Part shown: positions 35,528 to 45,351 of the stretch, one piece after another
Position numbering within the stretch: position 1 is the stretch's first letter
Layout: every line of letters starts with the position of its first letter
Assembly (NCBI GenBank): GCA_024635495.1
Contig: JAGXIT010000005.1
Location: 186,001 to 250,000, forward strand
Direction: 5' to 3'
Source of the DNA: Candidatus Saccharimonadota bacterium
Lineage (GTDB): Bacteria; Patescibacteriota; Saccharimonadia; Saccharimonadales; UBA4665
Length of the DNA stretch: 64,000 bases
Translations under genes and position numbers: made by a program
Notes under the pieces: generated by a model
Databases searched by the model: none
What the model was told of the DNA's origin: nothing
What the model saw: the letters and a program-made list of their open reading frames with translations, nothing else

Positions 35528-36418
35528 ATGGATATGAATGGCAGCCCCGAAACAAGGGATTTCAGTAATTATATATTGGGCGATAATGTATACGAACTTT
35601 CAGGTGGACTAATACCAGAGATAGCGGAAACGCTCCAGGTTCCTATACAAGATAAGCCAAATAGCGATAACCTCCAGTCCCTGATGCAACAACTAGGTCC
35701 AAATAAAGAACTTAGAAATAATCCTGAACTAGATATTGAGCTTACTGTAGCGGTAGATTTCGTGGTACGTTCAGGCGTGCAAAAAGCTTTGAATCGAAGT
35801 GTCTGGAGCCCAGAGCTATCAGCAGATGAAGAGCATGTAGATGCTATTGTCTTTCAGGGTGGAGTGGCAAACTGGCAGCAACGTACGGCGAATACAATCA
35901 TTCAACAAGGACTTGATCGTCCTGTCTATGGCGTAGTGGGAGACCGTGTCATGGGAACCAACCTAGAAAGACTTAACCAGCAGGTAAGTGAATTTCATAG
36001 ACGATTTGATAGATTTCCAACCGAAACGGAGTATGCAAAGAGATTCATACAAACAAAACTTCAAGCAGCTGGGCATGAAGTCACGATCGTTGATTTTCCT
36101 GAAGGCAACGGAGACAGGTTGTTTGCAAGTTTTTTGGAGGCGTATCCAGAGGTTGCCAATGAGACGACGGGGGTTGCGGTAGCTCGAGTGGCTAACGCAG
36201 GACTTGTAAATGCCCTACAGCTTCGTAAGGCGGCTCGTGCCTATAACTCGGCTTTCGATGGAAACCAGCACAAGCCGCAACTTTTTGTTATGACGGATGA
36301 TTTCCCGGTTGCTTGTAGGTCGGAAGAACTTGCGATGCCATCAAAATACCAAAACCCAATGACAGCACTTCGCCAGGTTGTATTGGCAGCAAAGATGCTT
36401 CACGAAGCCGAAGTTTAG
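35528..36418 (+). CDS. Hypothetical protein (possible DUF218-like fold)
   Basis: This 296-aa soluble protein is not confidently recognised. A central segment (VDAIVFQGGVANWQQRT ... RPVYGVVGDRVMG) followed by RRFDRFPTETEYAKRFIQ is reminiscent of YdcF/DUF218-type Rossmann-like proteins, but the match is weak. No signal peptide or membrane helix. AAGGA lies 7 nt before ATG 35528; ATG 35534 is possible. Last 4 nt overlap the convergent ATPase gene. Confidence 0.5.
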   Translation: MDMNGSPETRDFSNYILGDNVYELSGGLIPEIAETLQVPIQDKPNSDNLQSLMQQLGPNKELRNNPELDIELTVAVDFVVRSGVQKALNRSVWSPELSADEEHVDAIVFQGGVANWQQRTANTIIQQGLDRPVYGVVGDRVMGTNLERLNQQVSEFHRRFDRFPTETEYAKRFIQTKLQAAGHEVTIVDFPEGNGDRLFASFLEAYPEVANETTGVAVARVANAGLVNALQLRKAARAYNSAFDGNQHKPQLFVMTDDFPVACRSEELAMPSKYQNPMTALRQVVLAAKMLHEAEV

Positions 36419-39237
36419 ATAGCTTTTAGGTGTTTTCGAATTACATCGATGCCGTTGTTTGCAAAGAGATTTTTGCGACTGTGGTGATGGGTACGGATGT
36501 GGAATTCACGCACGCTGACAAATATGACGGCCGCAGCAATAGCGTATAACCAATCAACAATACCGAGTGGTGCACTATTGAAGTACGTATTGAGTGGGCT
36601 GTAGATGATAAGCCCGACGAGTGTGAGCGATAGCGCGTAGGCGCCCCACAGGGTCTTATTGTGCAGCTGGTAGCGGGTAAACAAACCGTGTTCGCTACGA
36701 CGCTGCAAAATATTTGCAAGCTGGGCTAGAACGATGGTGAGGTAGGTGAGCGTCATCGCCTGGGCGTGCACGAAGCTTTGGGCATCGATATTGACCGCAC
36801 TAATACCGTTGCGCCAGTAGTAGAAAAGATAATTCAAAAAGGCGAGTCCACCGATGAGCAAGCCTGCGCCGGCGAGATCACGTAAACTATCACGGTTCAA
36901 TATGTGTGAGCGTAAATCGCGAGGCTTCTCGCGCATGAGGTTGCCCTCAGCTTTGTCGCGCCCAAGTGCGGCGATAGGGAATAACTCAGCGATAAGGTCG
37001 ATAGCCAAAATCTGTAGGACTGAGATTGCGAGCGGGATATGAAATGCCGTCAGTGCGACGAGACTTACGAGGTTTACGACAAGCTCAGCGCCGTTTGAAG
37101 TAAAGGCGCTCAGTGTGCCTTTCTGGATATTTTTGAACACCGTACGGCCTTGCTGTACGGCACCAACCAGGGTGTGGAAGCTATCATCGAGTAGTATGAC
37201 ATCGGCTGACTGCTTGGCGACATCAGTACCCGCGACGCCCATTGCTACGCCGATGTTAGCGCGTCTCAATGCAGGCGCATCATTAATGCCATCGCCAGTC
37301 ACCGCGACGACCAAACCGGCTTCTTCTGCTATCTCGACGATGCGTAGCTTATCTTCCGGCGATACTCGCGAGAATATCGTTTTGCCATTTCGAAGCAGGC
37401 GAAGTACATCGGTACTATCCATGGTGTCTAATTCTTCGCTAGATACAACCGTTAAATCTTCTGGCTTAGCCGCGAGCTTAGCCTTCACAGCGACGGCGCG
37501 GGCCGTAAGTGCTGAGTCACCCGTCACGATTGAAATACTCATATGCGCGCCGTGAGCGGCGACCATAGCGGCAGGTACTTCTTCTCTGACTGGGTCGATC
37601 ATGCTGACCATGCCGAGGAAGACGAGCTCCTTTTCGGCATCTTCATGGGTATGCTTAGAAATATCAAAATTATCTGGCAATATCCGGTAGGCGAGTGCTA
37701 GATTCCGTTGGGCTTGAGCGGCATGTGTTTCGTGATGCGCGAGCAGGCGTTTCTTATCATGAGCGGTAAATTTGCGGGTAAGTGTATGATCCCAGAGCTT
37801 GGTGCTGACCTCCATGATTGCTTCCGGCGCACCTTTTACAAATAGATATTTTTTACCATTGTATTTGCGCACTGAACTCATTCGTTTACGGCCTGAGTCG
37901 AAAGCATATTCTCGGTCTTCGTGATGGGTCTCGGATAGCGCAACTGGATCGATGCCAGCCTTTCTAGCCAGTGTTATGAGAGCACCTTCTGTCGGGTCAC
38001 CGACGACATGCCATTCTGCATGTTCATCGTCTGGCGGGTTTACGAGTGCATTGCTCGCGAATGCAGCTGTTTCAAAAAATATACGTATGTCGGCAAGTTC
38101 TTTTGGTTTGAGTGATGTTTTGTCGTGGTGTGTTAGCGCGCCAGTCGCTTCGTAGCCGGTGCCGGTTACAAGGTATGAGGTGCGGCCGATGAGGAGTTCT
38201 TCTGCGGTCATTTGGTTCTTTGTGAGGGTGCCAGTTTTATCTGTGAGGATGACATTTGTGGCGCCTAGTGTCTCGACAGCAGACAGCTTCTTCACCAACG
38301 CTCGTGCTCGTGCGAGCTTACTGGCGGCTTGCGCGAGGGCGGTGTTTATCTCTGCAGGCAAACCCTGCGGAATAATAGATGCGGCAAATCCAATAGCGAA
38401 AAGGAAAGCATCTTTATAACCGAGACCTCCATAAATCGCAATTGGCAGAAGTACCAGACATAAGACAATTGTGCCTTGGGTGACGCGAGTTGCGATGTTG
38501 TTCGTCTCGCGCTGCAGTGGACTCAGCGATGTACTCGTCCGTTGGCTGAGGGAAGCGATACGCCCAAGCTCGGTGTGCATGCCCGTAGCGATAACTATGC
38601 CGTAACCTTCACCGGTTGCGACTGTCGTACCCATGAAAAGTAGATTTTGACGGCCAGCGATTGGTTGATGCGCGTGAATTGCCTGCGTGACTTTGCGGGT
38701 CGGATTACTCTCGCCGGTGAGAGCGAAGTCATTCGTGCTAAGCTCTTTTTCGCTGAGTAGCCGCAAGTCAGCTGGTATATTATCGCCAGCTTCGATGTAG
38801 ACGATATCACCGACGACGAGCTCGGCTGAGGCCTTCTGGATTTCTTTGCCGTCGCGAATAACGCGAGCCTTTGTGATTACTAGTTTCTTGAGCGAGTCGA
38901 CGAGTTTTTCGGCTTTAAACTCTTGCAAAAAGCCGATGGCTACATTGAAGAAGACAATGGCGAGCAAGACGATTGCGGTACGACTATCACCAAGATACTG
39001 CGACAGCAGAGCACTGGCGAGCAGTAGGAGAATCATCATGTCTTTGAATTGTCTAAATAGAGTAAAGACTTTTGGTTCGCTGTGGTCTATATTTAGTACA
39101 TTTGCCCCGCTGTGGCGAAGTCGTTCGACAGCTTGATGGCTCGTCAGCCCGCTTTCTTTGCTTTGGACGCTTCGTAAAGTCTCAGCAGTCGTGAGCCGAT
39201 AGTACTCATGTTCTTTGTTTATGCCCACCTGTCCCAT
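36415..39237 (-). CDS. P-type cation-transporting ATPase (type II)
   Basis: This 940-aa ion pump has an N-terminal cation ATPase domain, the actuator motif TGES, the phosphorylation motif DKTGTLTKNQM, the nucleotide-binding segment KGAPE, the hinge TGDGINDAP and six C-terminal helices. It resembles calcium/sodium-type (PMR1/SERCA-like) ATPases; the ion is not certain. ATG 39237 is preferred because TATAAT (39247-39252) ends 9 nt upstream. Confidence 0.92.
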   Translation of the reverse strand: MGQVGINKEHEYYRLTTAETLRSVQSKESGLTSHQAVERLRHSGANVLNIDHSEPKVFTLFRQFKDMMILLLLASALLSQYLGDSRTAIVLLAIVFFNVAIGFLQEFKAEKLVDSLKKLVITKARVIRDGKEIQKASAELVVGDIVYIEAGDNIPADLRLLSEKELSTNDFALTGESNPTRKVTQAIHAHQPIAGRQNLLFMGTTVATGEGYGIVIATGMHTELGRIASLSQRTSTSLSPLQRETNNIATRVTQGTIVLCLVLLPIAIYGGLGYKDAFLFAIGFAASIIPQGLPAEINTALAQAASKLARARALVKKLSAVETLGATNVILTDKTGTLTKNQMTAEELLIGRTSYLVTGTGYEATGALTHHDKTSLKPKELADIRIFFETAAFASNALVNPPDDEHAEWHVVGDPTEGALITLARKAGIDPVALSETHHEDREYAFDSGRKRMSSVRKYNGKKYLFVKGAPEAIMEVSTKLWDHTLTRKFTAHDKKRLLAHHETHAAQAQRNLALAYRILPDNFDISKHTHEDAEKELVFLGMVSMIDPVREEVPAAMVAAHGAHMSISIVTGDSALTARAVAVKAKLAAKPEDLTVVSSEELDTMDSTDVLRLLRNGKTIFSRVSPEDKLRIVEIAEEAGLVVAVTGDGINDAPALRRANIGVAMGVAGTDVAKQSADVILLDDSFHTLVGAVQQGRTVFKNIQKGTLSAFTSNGAELVVNLVSLVALTAFHIPLAISVLQILAIDLIAELFPIAALGRDKAEGNLMREKPRDLRSHILNRDSLRDLAGAGLLIGGLAFLNYLFYYWRNGISAVNIDAQSFVHAQAMTLTYLTIVLAQLANILQRRSEHGLFTRYQLHNKTLWGAYALSLTLVGLIIYSPLNTYFNSAPLGIVDWLYAIAAAVIFVSVREFHIRTHHHSRKNLFANNGIDVIRKHLKAI

Positions 39238-39318
39238 ATGTGTTGCATTATACGCTACCGGAGGCATCTTGCGTAAGGGTTCTGTATCTTGTGGGCGAAC
39301 CAGCGTATACTAACAGAT

Positions 39319-41988
39319 ATGGCAGAGGAGAAGCCGAAGCGGCTAGCGATTATTGACGGGAAATCGGTTTTTTATCGCGGATACTATGCGATGCCCAATC
39401 TTGCGACGAAAGACGGCACGCCAACAGGCGGTGTTTTTGGTTTCGCCGCGATGGCGCTTGAAGTTATACGACGCCTAAAACCAGACTATGTCGCCGTAGC
39501 ATGGGATAAGCCGAAAACCAATATCCGCAAACGTCTCGAAATCTATCCTGAATACAAAGCTGGACGCAAGCCAGCGCCACCAGATTTTTATGAACAAATA
39601 CCCGTTTTACATGAGCTCCTAGAAGCCTTTGGCTGGCCGCTGTATGAGCTCGATGATTACGAAGCTGATGACATCATGGGCACACTGGCAGTGCAGGCCA
39701 GTGAAGCCGGCATAGAAACCATGCTCGTCACCTCAGACCTAGACATGTTGCAGCTCGTGAATGAAAAGGTGAAAGTTTATGCGCTCAAGAAGGGGCTCAG
39801 TAACATCGATTTGTATTCACCTGAGTCTTTCCGCGAAAAATATGGCATAGACGTGCATCAATTCCTCGACCTCAAAGCCCTCAAAGGCGATAGTTCGGAT
39901 AATATTCCTGGTGTGCCGGGAGTGGGTGAAAAAACAGCGGTGCAGCTACTACAGGAGCACCAAACACTCGACACTATTTATGACAATCTTGTACTCATTA
40001 AAGATTCTGTGCGCAAGAAACTAGAATCAGGCAAAGAATCGGCCTACATGAGTAAAAAACTTGCCGCCATATGGCTTGATGCGCCGCTCAAACTCGATCT
40101 TGTACGCATGGATGGACATCACGCAAACCCGACAGTGATACAAGGTTTACTTGAGAAGCTTGAGTTCCGTAGTCTTGCGCGGCAACTACCTGAAATTATG
40201 CAGGTAGCTCAAGTACCGCCAAATGGTCGTACATTATCAACTGAGGCGAGTGCTCCGATAGTAGCCGGAGAGACTGTCATGATTACATCTGACAAGGAGC
40301 TTGATCTCATCGAAGTCCCTGATGGGTCCGAAGTTGTGCTTTACGGTCGTTCTGCCGGCCAAGCAGGCCGTGACCCTCGTATATTACTTATATCACCGTC
40401 GCCCGAGAAGACATATGCGATTAATCTTACCGATGTGAGCTCAAAAAAAGTCATTACGCTACTTGAGTCAGCACGAGTGAAATGTATCGGTTATGATCTC
40501 AAGGCTACATTCAAGGTGTTGCTCGGTATGGGTGCTTCCGTTTTACCAACACCCCGCCATGATGTATTAATCGGTGCGTTTACACTGAATAGTCTCATCC
40601 GTGCACAGTCCCTGACAGACCTTGCAAACGACACACTACACTACGACGGTTCGCCTTTTGAAAATTTGACTGATGAAGATGTATTCCACCGAGCCGCAGA
40701 AATTGCAGCGGTTATATGGGGCGTGACCCGGGCACAGCAAGCGGCGATAGCAAAAGAACCTAAATTTATACAACTCAATGAAACGGTAGACTTGCCGGTA
40801 ATATCTGTGCTCGCTCGTATGGAGTTCAGGGGTATCCAGCTCGATACTGAGTATCTGGCGAAGTTTGCAATTGAGATAAACGATGATATTTCTGACTTTG
40901 AGCAGCAGATATATGGATATGCTGATGCGGAGTTTAACATTGCTAGTCCAGCGCAGCTAGCGGAGATACTCTTTGCGAAGATGCAGCTCCCAACGTCAGG
41001 TATCAAGAAGGGAAAGACCGGCTATAGTACCGCAGCCAGTGAGCTAGATAAGTTACGTGGTCAACATCCTATCATCGATCTTATCACGCAGTATCGAGAA
41101 GTGATGAAGCTCAAGAATACCTATGTCGACACATTGCCAAGGCTAGTTGATGGTCATTCACGGATTCACACGACATTCAATCTGACGATTGCACAAACAG
41201 GACGCCTTAGTAGCACTGACCCGAACCTGCAAAACATACCTGTTCGTAGTGAGCTTGGCAAGCGTATTCGTACCGCATTTACGGCTGGAAAGGGGCGATT
41301 GCTCGTCAGCGCTGACTATAGCCAGTTTGAGCTACGGCTAGCCGCAGCCATGAGTGGCGATGAAGACATGGTAGAGATGTTTAACAGGGGTGCAGATATC
41401 CACCTGACGACAGCGGCTCAAATATATGGGCGGGAGCCAGAGGATGTGACAAAGCAAATGCGCTCCGCCGTGAAGGTTATAAACTTCGGGGTGCTCTATG
41501 GCATGAGTCCACATGGGCTGAGTGCTGCAACAGGGATGAATTACGGTCAGGCGAAGTCATTTATTGATGAATACTTCAAGCTACGAGCGCCACTTCTTGG
41601 CTATCTCGATAACCTGAAGGACCACGCACGTAAGGATGGTTATGTCGAAACACTTCTCGGTCGACGTCGTCCGATGCCAGATATCCACTCGAGTAATTTT
41701 GCTGTTAGAAGTGCTGCTGAGCGAGCTGCTATGAATATGCCTATTCAGGGAACCGAGGCCGATCTGATGAAACTCGCGATGGTAGCCGTCGAGAAGAAGC
41801 TGCAATCGGAAGTGCCAACTGCAGCCCAACTCGTGCAGGTGCATGACTCGATACTTGTTGAATGTGATGCTGCAGATTCGGAACGGGTCGCTACTATCCT
41901 CCGAGATACTATGGAGGCTGTCTATCCTGACTTACCAGTAAAACTTGCAGTCGATACATCTGTCGGCCAAAACTGGGGTGAACTCTAA
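39319..41988 (+). CDS. polA: DNA polymerase I
   Basis: This 889-aa polymerase has an N-terminal 5' nuclease (AIIDGKSVFYRGYYA; DDYEADDIMGT; GDSSDNIPGVPGVG), a central exonuclease-like domain and a C-terminal family A polymerase (SADYSQFELRLAA; RSAVKVINFGVLYGMS; VQVHDSILVE). The central domain lacks the DxE of exonuclease motif I, so proofreading is probably absent, as in Taq polymerase. TATACT (39306-39311) ends 7 nt before ATG 39319. Confidence 0.95.
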   Translation: MAEEKPKRLAIIDGKSVFYRGYYAMPNLATKDGTPTGGVFGFAAMALEVIRRLKPDYVAVAWDKPKTNIRKRLEIYPEYKAGRKPAPPDFYEQIPVLHELLEAFGWPLYELDDYEADDIMGTLAVQASEAGIETMLVTSDLDMLQLVNEKVKVYALKKGLSNIDLYSPESFREKYGIDVHQFLDLKALKGDSSDNIPGVPGVGEKTAVQLLQEHQTLDTIYDNLVLIKDSVRKKLESGKESAYMSKKLAAIWLDAPLKLDLVRMDGHHANPTVIQGLLEKLEFRSLARQLPEIMQVAQVPPNGRTLSTEASAPIVAGETVMITSDKELDLIEVPDGSEVVLYGRSAGQAGRDPRILLISPSPEKTYAINLTDVSSKKVITLLESARVKCIGYDLKATFKVLLGMGASVLPTPRHDVLIGAFTLNSLIRAQSLTDLANDTLHYDGSPFENLTDEDVFHRAAEIAAVIWGVTRAQQAAIAKEPKFIQLNETVDLPVISVLARMEFRGIQLDTEYLAKFAIEINDDISDFEQQIYGYADAEFNIASPAQLAEILFAKMQLPTSGIKKGKTGYSTAASELDKLRGQHPIIDLITQYREVMKLKNTYVDTLPRLVDGHSRIHTTFNLTIAQTGRLSSTDPNLQNIPVRSELGKRIRTAFTAGKGRLLVSADYSQFELRLAAAMSGDEDMVEMFNRGADIHLTTAAQIYGREPEDVTKQMRSAVKVINFGVLYGMSPHGLSAATGMNYGQAKSFIDEYFKLRAPLLGYLDNLKDHARKDGYVETLLGRRRPMPDIHSSNFAVRSAAERAAMNMPIQGTEADLMKLAMVAVEKKLQSEVPTAAQLVQVHDSILVECDAADSERVATILRDTMEAVYPDLPVKLAVDTSVGQNWGEL

Positions 41989-42293
41989 TGAGCTATAAGA
42001 AATTAGTGAGAGATAATATCCCAGACATTATAACGAACAACGGGGGTACGCCACGCGTTCGTGTCATGGAAGACAAAGAATATATGGCGGAGCTCGTCAA
42101 GAAACTCGGCGAAGAATACAAAGAATTTATCGAGGCTATGGATTTCGATGAATTGGCTGATGTTTTGGAGGTCGTGTACGCTATTGCGGATGCCGCCTCG
42201 AGCAGGGAGATTCTAGAGCGTGCTCGCAAGCAGAAACTAAAAGAGCGAGGTGGCTTTAGTCGCAGATTATTCTTAGAAGGTGTTGACGATTGA
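41988..42293 (+). CDS. MazG-like/PRA-PH nucleotide pyrophosphohydrolase
   Basis: This 101-aa all-alpha NTP pyrophosphatase begins YKKLVRDNIPDII and carries the EEYKEFIEA...DELADVLEVV metal-binding helices of the MazG/phosphoribosyl-ATP pyrophosphohydrolase superfamily. Its ATG shares a base with the polA stop (TAATG), so the two are coupled; a nucleotide-pool cleansing role fits the context. Confidence 0.85.
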   Translation: MSYKKLVRDNIPDIITNNGGTPRVRVMEDKEYMAELVKKLGEEYKEFIEAMDFDELADVLEVVYAIADAASSREILERARKQKLKERGGFSRRLFLEGVDD

Positions 42294-42352
42294 TTGCACA
42301 AGACAAACAGGCTAAAAACGAATAATTTACCGAGCAAGAGTACTGAATGACT

Positions 42353-42381
42353 TTGCAAAAATCTACTAAATATGCTATTGT
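42353..42381 (+). promoter_or_regulatory. Promoter of the 42404 gene
   Basis: -35 TTGCAA (42353-42358), 17-nt spacer, -10 TATTGT (42376-42381); AGAGG precedes the ATG. Confidence 0.5.
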
Positions 42382-42403
42382 ACTCTAGTCACTAGAGGTT
42401 TAT

Positions 42404-42994
42404 ATGAGATTTATAAGAGTTATCATTTTTGTACTTGTCCTAGCCGGCTTAATCTGGTTGCTTGTCGCTATGTTTCAGCTTGTGTTCTCTGGGTCAAATA
42501 ATACCTCCACTCCAGAACAGGTCGATCAGGTACCAGCACTCTCGACGTATGCCGACACATCTGCTAAAACGAGCATGTTCATCGATGGCCCCATAGTCGT
42601 AAACAAAGAGCATACATCCGTACGAATTACCGTCGATCGAAATCAAAGTTTTATAGAGGTTATGAAGGGGTATGATAACCGTGTAGTAGCACAGCAGGCT
42701 TTTGCAAATAATGAAGCTGGATATACCCAATTTTTGGGCGCACTAGACCGTCTTGGTTTTGCAAGCGTCGACACAGACCAAGCCTTAAAAGACTCCATAG
42801 GGAGCTGTCCGTACGGTAATCGATATAACTATACTCTGTCGACCGGCACTAAAAGCATCATAGATACATGGGCTACAAGCTGTTCAACCCGAGAGGGAAA
42901 CTATCTTGGTGAGCATACACAAACAAAACGCCTATTTTTGGCTCAGATTCCACGTGATGTTCTCTATGACATGACCCGTGGAATCTCTCTATAA
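42404..42994 (+). CDS. Membrane-anchored extracytoplasmic protein, unknown
   Basis: This 196-aa protein has an N-terminal hydrophobic helix (residues 5-30) and a mixed extracytoplasmic domain with two Cys (CPYGNRYNY; ATSCSTREG) that could pair. Not recognised. No operon partner on the same side is tight enough to infer a role. Confidence 0.6.
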   Translation: MRFIRVIIFVLVLAGLIWLLVAMFQLVFSGSNNTSTPEQVDQVPALSTYADTSAKTSMFIDGPIVVNKEHTSVRITVDRNQSFIEVMKGYDNRVVAQQAFANNEAGYTQFLGALDRLGFASVDTDQALKDSIGSCPYGNRYNYTLSTGTKSIIDTWATSCSTREGNYLGEHTQTKRLFLAQIPRDVLYDMTRGISL

Positions 42995-43034
42995 ATACGA
43001 GTAAATTTTGCTCAAGAGTTATACAATGGAGTCA

Positions 43035-43610
43035 ATGGCAGTTCGAGCAATAGTTTTTGATTTGTACGGTGTACTTGGCCTGAATAATTGGCAGGAATTT
43101 AAACAAGCGCACTTTGGAAGCCGCCCCGAAGACTGGGAGCAGCTACGAGCGCTCGGCCAGCGTGTCGATGCCGGCAAGGCTACAGACATAGAGCTCGTGC
43201 AGGCGGTCGCTAATGAGACAGGCGAAACAATCATGACTGTACGGGACCAGTTCGAGCGTACAGTGCCAAATGAACCTATGCTCGATTACATTGCCGCAAG
43301 TCTACATGGGCACTACAAACTTGGTCTCTTGAGCAACGCAAGTAGTGACGTCCTGGGTGATATATTTAGCCCGAAAGAAGTCGCGATGTTTGACCAAATC
43401 ACAACCTCCTATCACGTTGGGCTGACAAAACCGGACCCAAGAATTTTTTTATTGCTGACGAATCGACTTGGTATTGAGCCGGAGCAGTGCTTGTTTATCG
43501 ACGATAAGGAAACTAATGTAGCAGCGGCTCAAGAGTTAGGCTTTCAGACGATTCAGTACGAAACAGTTTCGCAAACGAAACAAGCAATTGAGGAGATAGT
43601 AGCAAGATGA
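43035..43610 (+). CDS. HAD-superfamily hydrolase
   Basis: This 191-aa protein has HAD motif I FDLYGVL (nucleophile Asp, Tyr at the +2 position), motif II LLSNAS, motif III Lys in GLTKPDPRIF and motif IV FIDDKETN: the haloacid dehalogenase-like subgroup IA. Substrate unknown. TACAAT (43022-43027) ends 7 nt before ATG 43035. It overlaps the next HAD gene by 4 nt, a tandem duplication. Confidence 0.85.
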   Translation: MAVRAIVFDLYGVLGLNNWQEFKQAHFGSRPEDWEQLRALGQRVDAGKATDIELVQAVANETGETIMTVRDQFERTVPNEPMLDYIAASLHGHYKLGLLSNASSDVLGDIFSPKEVAMFDQITTSYHVGLTKPDPRIFLLLTNRLGIEPEQCLFIDDKETNVAAAQELGFQTIQYETVSQTKQAIEEIVAR

Positions 43611-44191
43611 TACGTGCAGTAATATTTGATTGCTTTGGTGTATTGCTGGCGGACAAGTTGCAGCTCATGCTTGACGAGCTAGCAGTCGAAAAACCAGACG
43701 TAGCCGAAGAGGCGAGGAACTTGGTACGAGCTGTGAACAAAGGCACACTGAACCCACGTGAAACAAGGGCACAAATAGCAGCATGCTTTGGACTTTCCAT
43801 GGAAGATTATGTAAAAAAGTTACGCGCCGGGGAAGTGAAGAACGAGCAACTCATGCACTATATTCTGAAGCTAAGAAAGCAGCATAAAACTGCAGTATTG
43901 AGTAATATTGGCGCGGATAGTTTGCGAAAAAGATTCACACCAAGCGAGCTTGATAACCATTTTGATGTCGTTGTTGCGTCTGGAGACATTGGCCATGCCA
44001 AGCCCGAAGCTGAGGCCTATACAATTACTGCAGAGCGGTTGAGCCTTTTGCCCGAAGAATGTGTGTTTACGGACGATAGAGAGATGTTTTGTGATGCTGC
44101 CACCTCTGTTAATATGCACGCGATAGTGTATACAAATTTTGCTCAATTTACAAAAGAATTAGATACATTGCTTGCGCGTGAAAACTCGTGA
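43607..44191 (+). CDS. HAD-superfamily hydrolase
   Basis: This 194-aa paralogue of the preceding gene has FDCFGVL, LSNIGAD, Lys in HAKPEAEAY and FTDDREMF. Both genes, and the HAD half of the fusion at 10939, share the same layout. Translation is coupled through an ATGA overlap. Likely phosphatases of small metabolites; not further defined. Confidence 0.85.
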   Translation: MIRAVIFDCFGVLLADKLQLMLDELAVEKPDVAEEARNLVRAVNKGTLNPRETRAQIAACFGLSMEDYVKKLRAGEVKNEQLMHYILKLRKQHKTAVLSNIGADSLRKRFTPSELDNHFDVVVASGDIGHAKPEAEAYTITAERLSLLPEECVFTDDREMFCDAATSVNMHAIVYTNFAQFTKELDTLLARENS

Positions 44192-44199
44192 AAACCTGA

Positions 44200-44436
44200 T
44201 TATTTAATTCGAAATACTAGTGATTTTTCGGTCTGAGCTATCTTTTTTATGGCAGGGGCATTGAGTCTGAGGGTGCCAATAAGCGAAGCGCTGCGTGCAC
44301 TAATCAAAATACTTCGTTGCTGCATCATGACTTCAACTTCAGCATCATAATGTCTGCGAACATAGTTTTTAATCGCCATAATTTCCTGTGGCGTATCAAA
44401 ATCTTTGTGACTTAATATGTCAGACAAATTATCCAT
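44200..44436 (-). CDS. Small DUF721/DciA-like protein
   Basis: This 78-aa protein has a C-terminal pattern (VEVMMQQRSILISARSASL, then LRLNAPAIKKIA) that resembles the DUF721 domain of DciA, a helicase-loading factor in replication. The match is short and tentative. It is divergent from mutM, with a shared 42-nt promoter region. Confidence 0.5.
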   Translation of the reverse strand: MDNLSDILSHKDFDTPQEIMAIKNYVRRHYDAEVEVMMQQRSILISARSASLIGTLRLNAPAIKKIAQTEKSLVFRIK

Positions 44437-44478
44437 ACTAGGTATAGTATATAGACTAAAGGAGTATGCGTTAAGAAC

Positions 44479-45351
44479 ATGCCTGAATTACCAGAAGTTG
44501 AAACAGTGCGAACTGGTTTAGAACGATTGATTATTGGTAAGCAAATTTCGGTCGTTGAGTTTGATACGCCCAAAAGTTTTCCCAACAACGCGGAAGATGT
44601 GAAGCAATTTTTCGTGGGCACTACGATTGTGCGAATACGCAGACGAGCTAAAATTCTCATGATAGATTTGTCGACTGACTACACTGTCATTATCCATTTG
44701 AAAATGACGGGGCAACTCGTCTACCGCGGCAAGAGTAGCTTTGGCGCAGGACATCCAAACGATAGCTTGATAGGTGACTTGCCCGACAAGTCTACTCGCG
44801 TTACGATTACATTTTCAGATGGTAGCTATTTGTATTTTAATGATCAGCGTAAATTTGGCTGGATGAAACTTATGTCAACAGCTGAAGTGCCTATGATTGA
44901 TTTTATGAAACGAGTCGGCCCCGAGCCTCTAGCGGATAGTTTTACTGCGGCAGCATTTACCCAAAGATTTGCGCGACGGAAGAATACGAGCATCAAAGCA
45001 GCTCTACTTGACCAGTCAGTCGTAGCAGGTGTGGGCAATATTTACGCCGACGAATCATTGTGGGGCGCTCAGCTCCATCCAGCGACAAGGGTAGGTGATA
45101 TCACCAGGGCGCAATTCACTGTGTTATTCTCTGAGCTACAGTTTGTACTCCGGCTCGCTATCGAAAAGGGCGGTTCAACAGATAGGAACTACGTGAATGC
45201 AGAGGGTAAAAAAGGGAGCTATATTGATTTTGCACGGGTTTTTCGTCGAGAGGGATATGACTGTCCGCGATGTGGAGCGTCAATCATTAAAATCCGAGTG
45301 GCTGGACGAGGTACGCACATCTGTCCGGTTTGTCAGAAGCAGAGTGTTTAA
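44479..45351 (+). CDS. mutM: Formamidopyrimidine-DNA glycosylase
   Basis: This 290-aa base-excision enzyme removes oxidised purines. The catalytic N terminus PELPEVETVRTGL is intact, followed by the H2TH domain (SVVAGVGNIYADESLW) and a C-terminal CxxC...CxxC zinc finger (CPRCGAS, CPVCQK). Here the zinc ligands are kept, unlike DnaG. AAAGGAG lies about 15 nt upstream. Its stop overlaps the convergent gene by 4 nt. Confidence 0.95.
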   Translation: MPELPEVETVRTGLERLIIGKQISVVEFDTPKSFPNNAEDVKQFFVGTTIVRIRRRAKILMIDLSTDYTVIIHLKMTGQLVYRGKSSFGAGHPNDSLIGDLPDKSTRVTITFSDGSYLYFNDQRKFGWMKLMSTAEVPMIDFMKRVGPEPLADSFTAAAFTQRFARRKNTSIKAALLDQSVVAGVGNIYADESLWGAQLHPATRVGDITRAQFTVLFSELQFVLRLAIEKGGSTDRNYVNAEGKKGSYIDFARVFRREGYDCPRCGASIIKIRVAGRGTHICPVCQKQSV

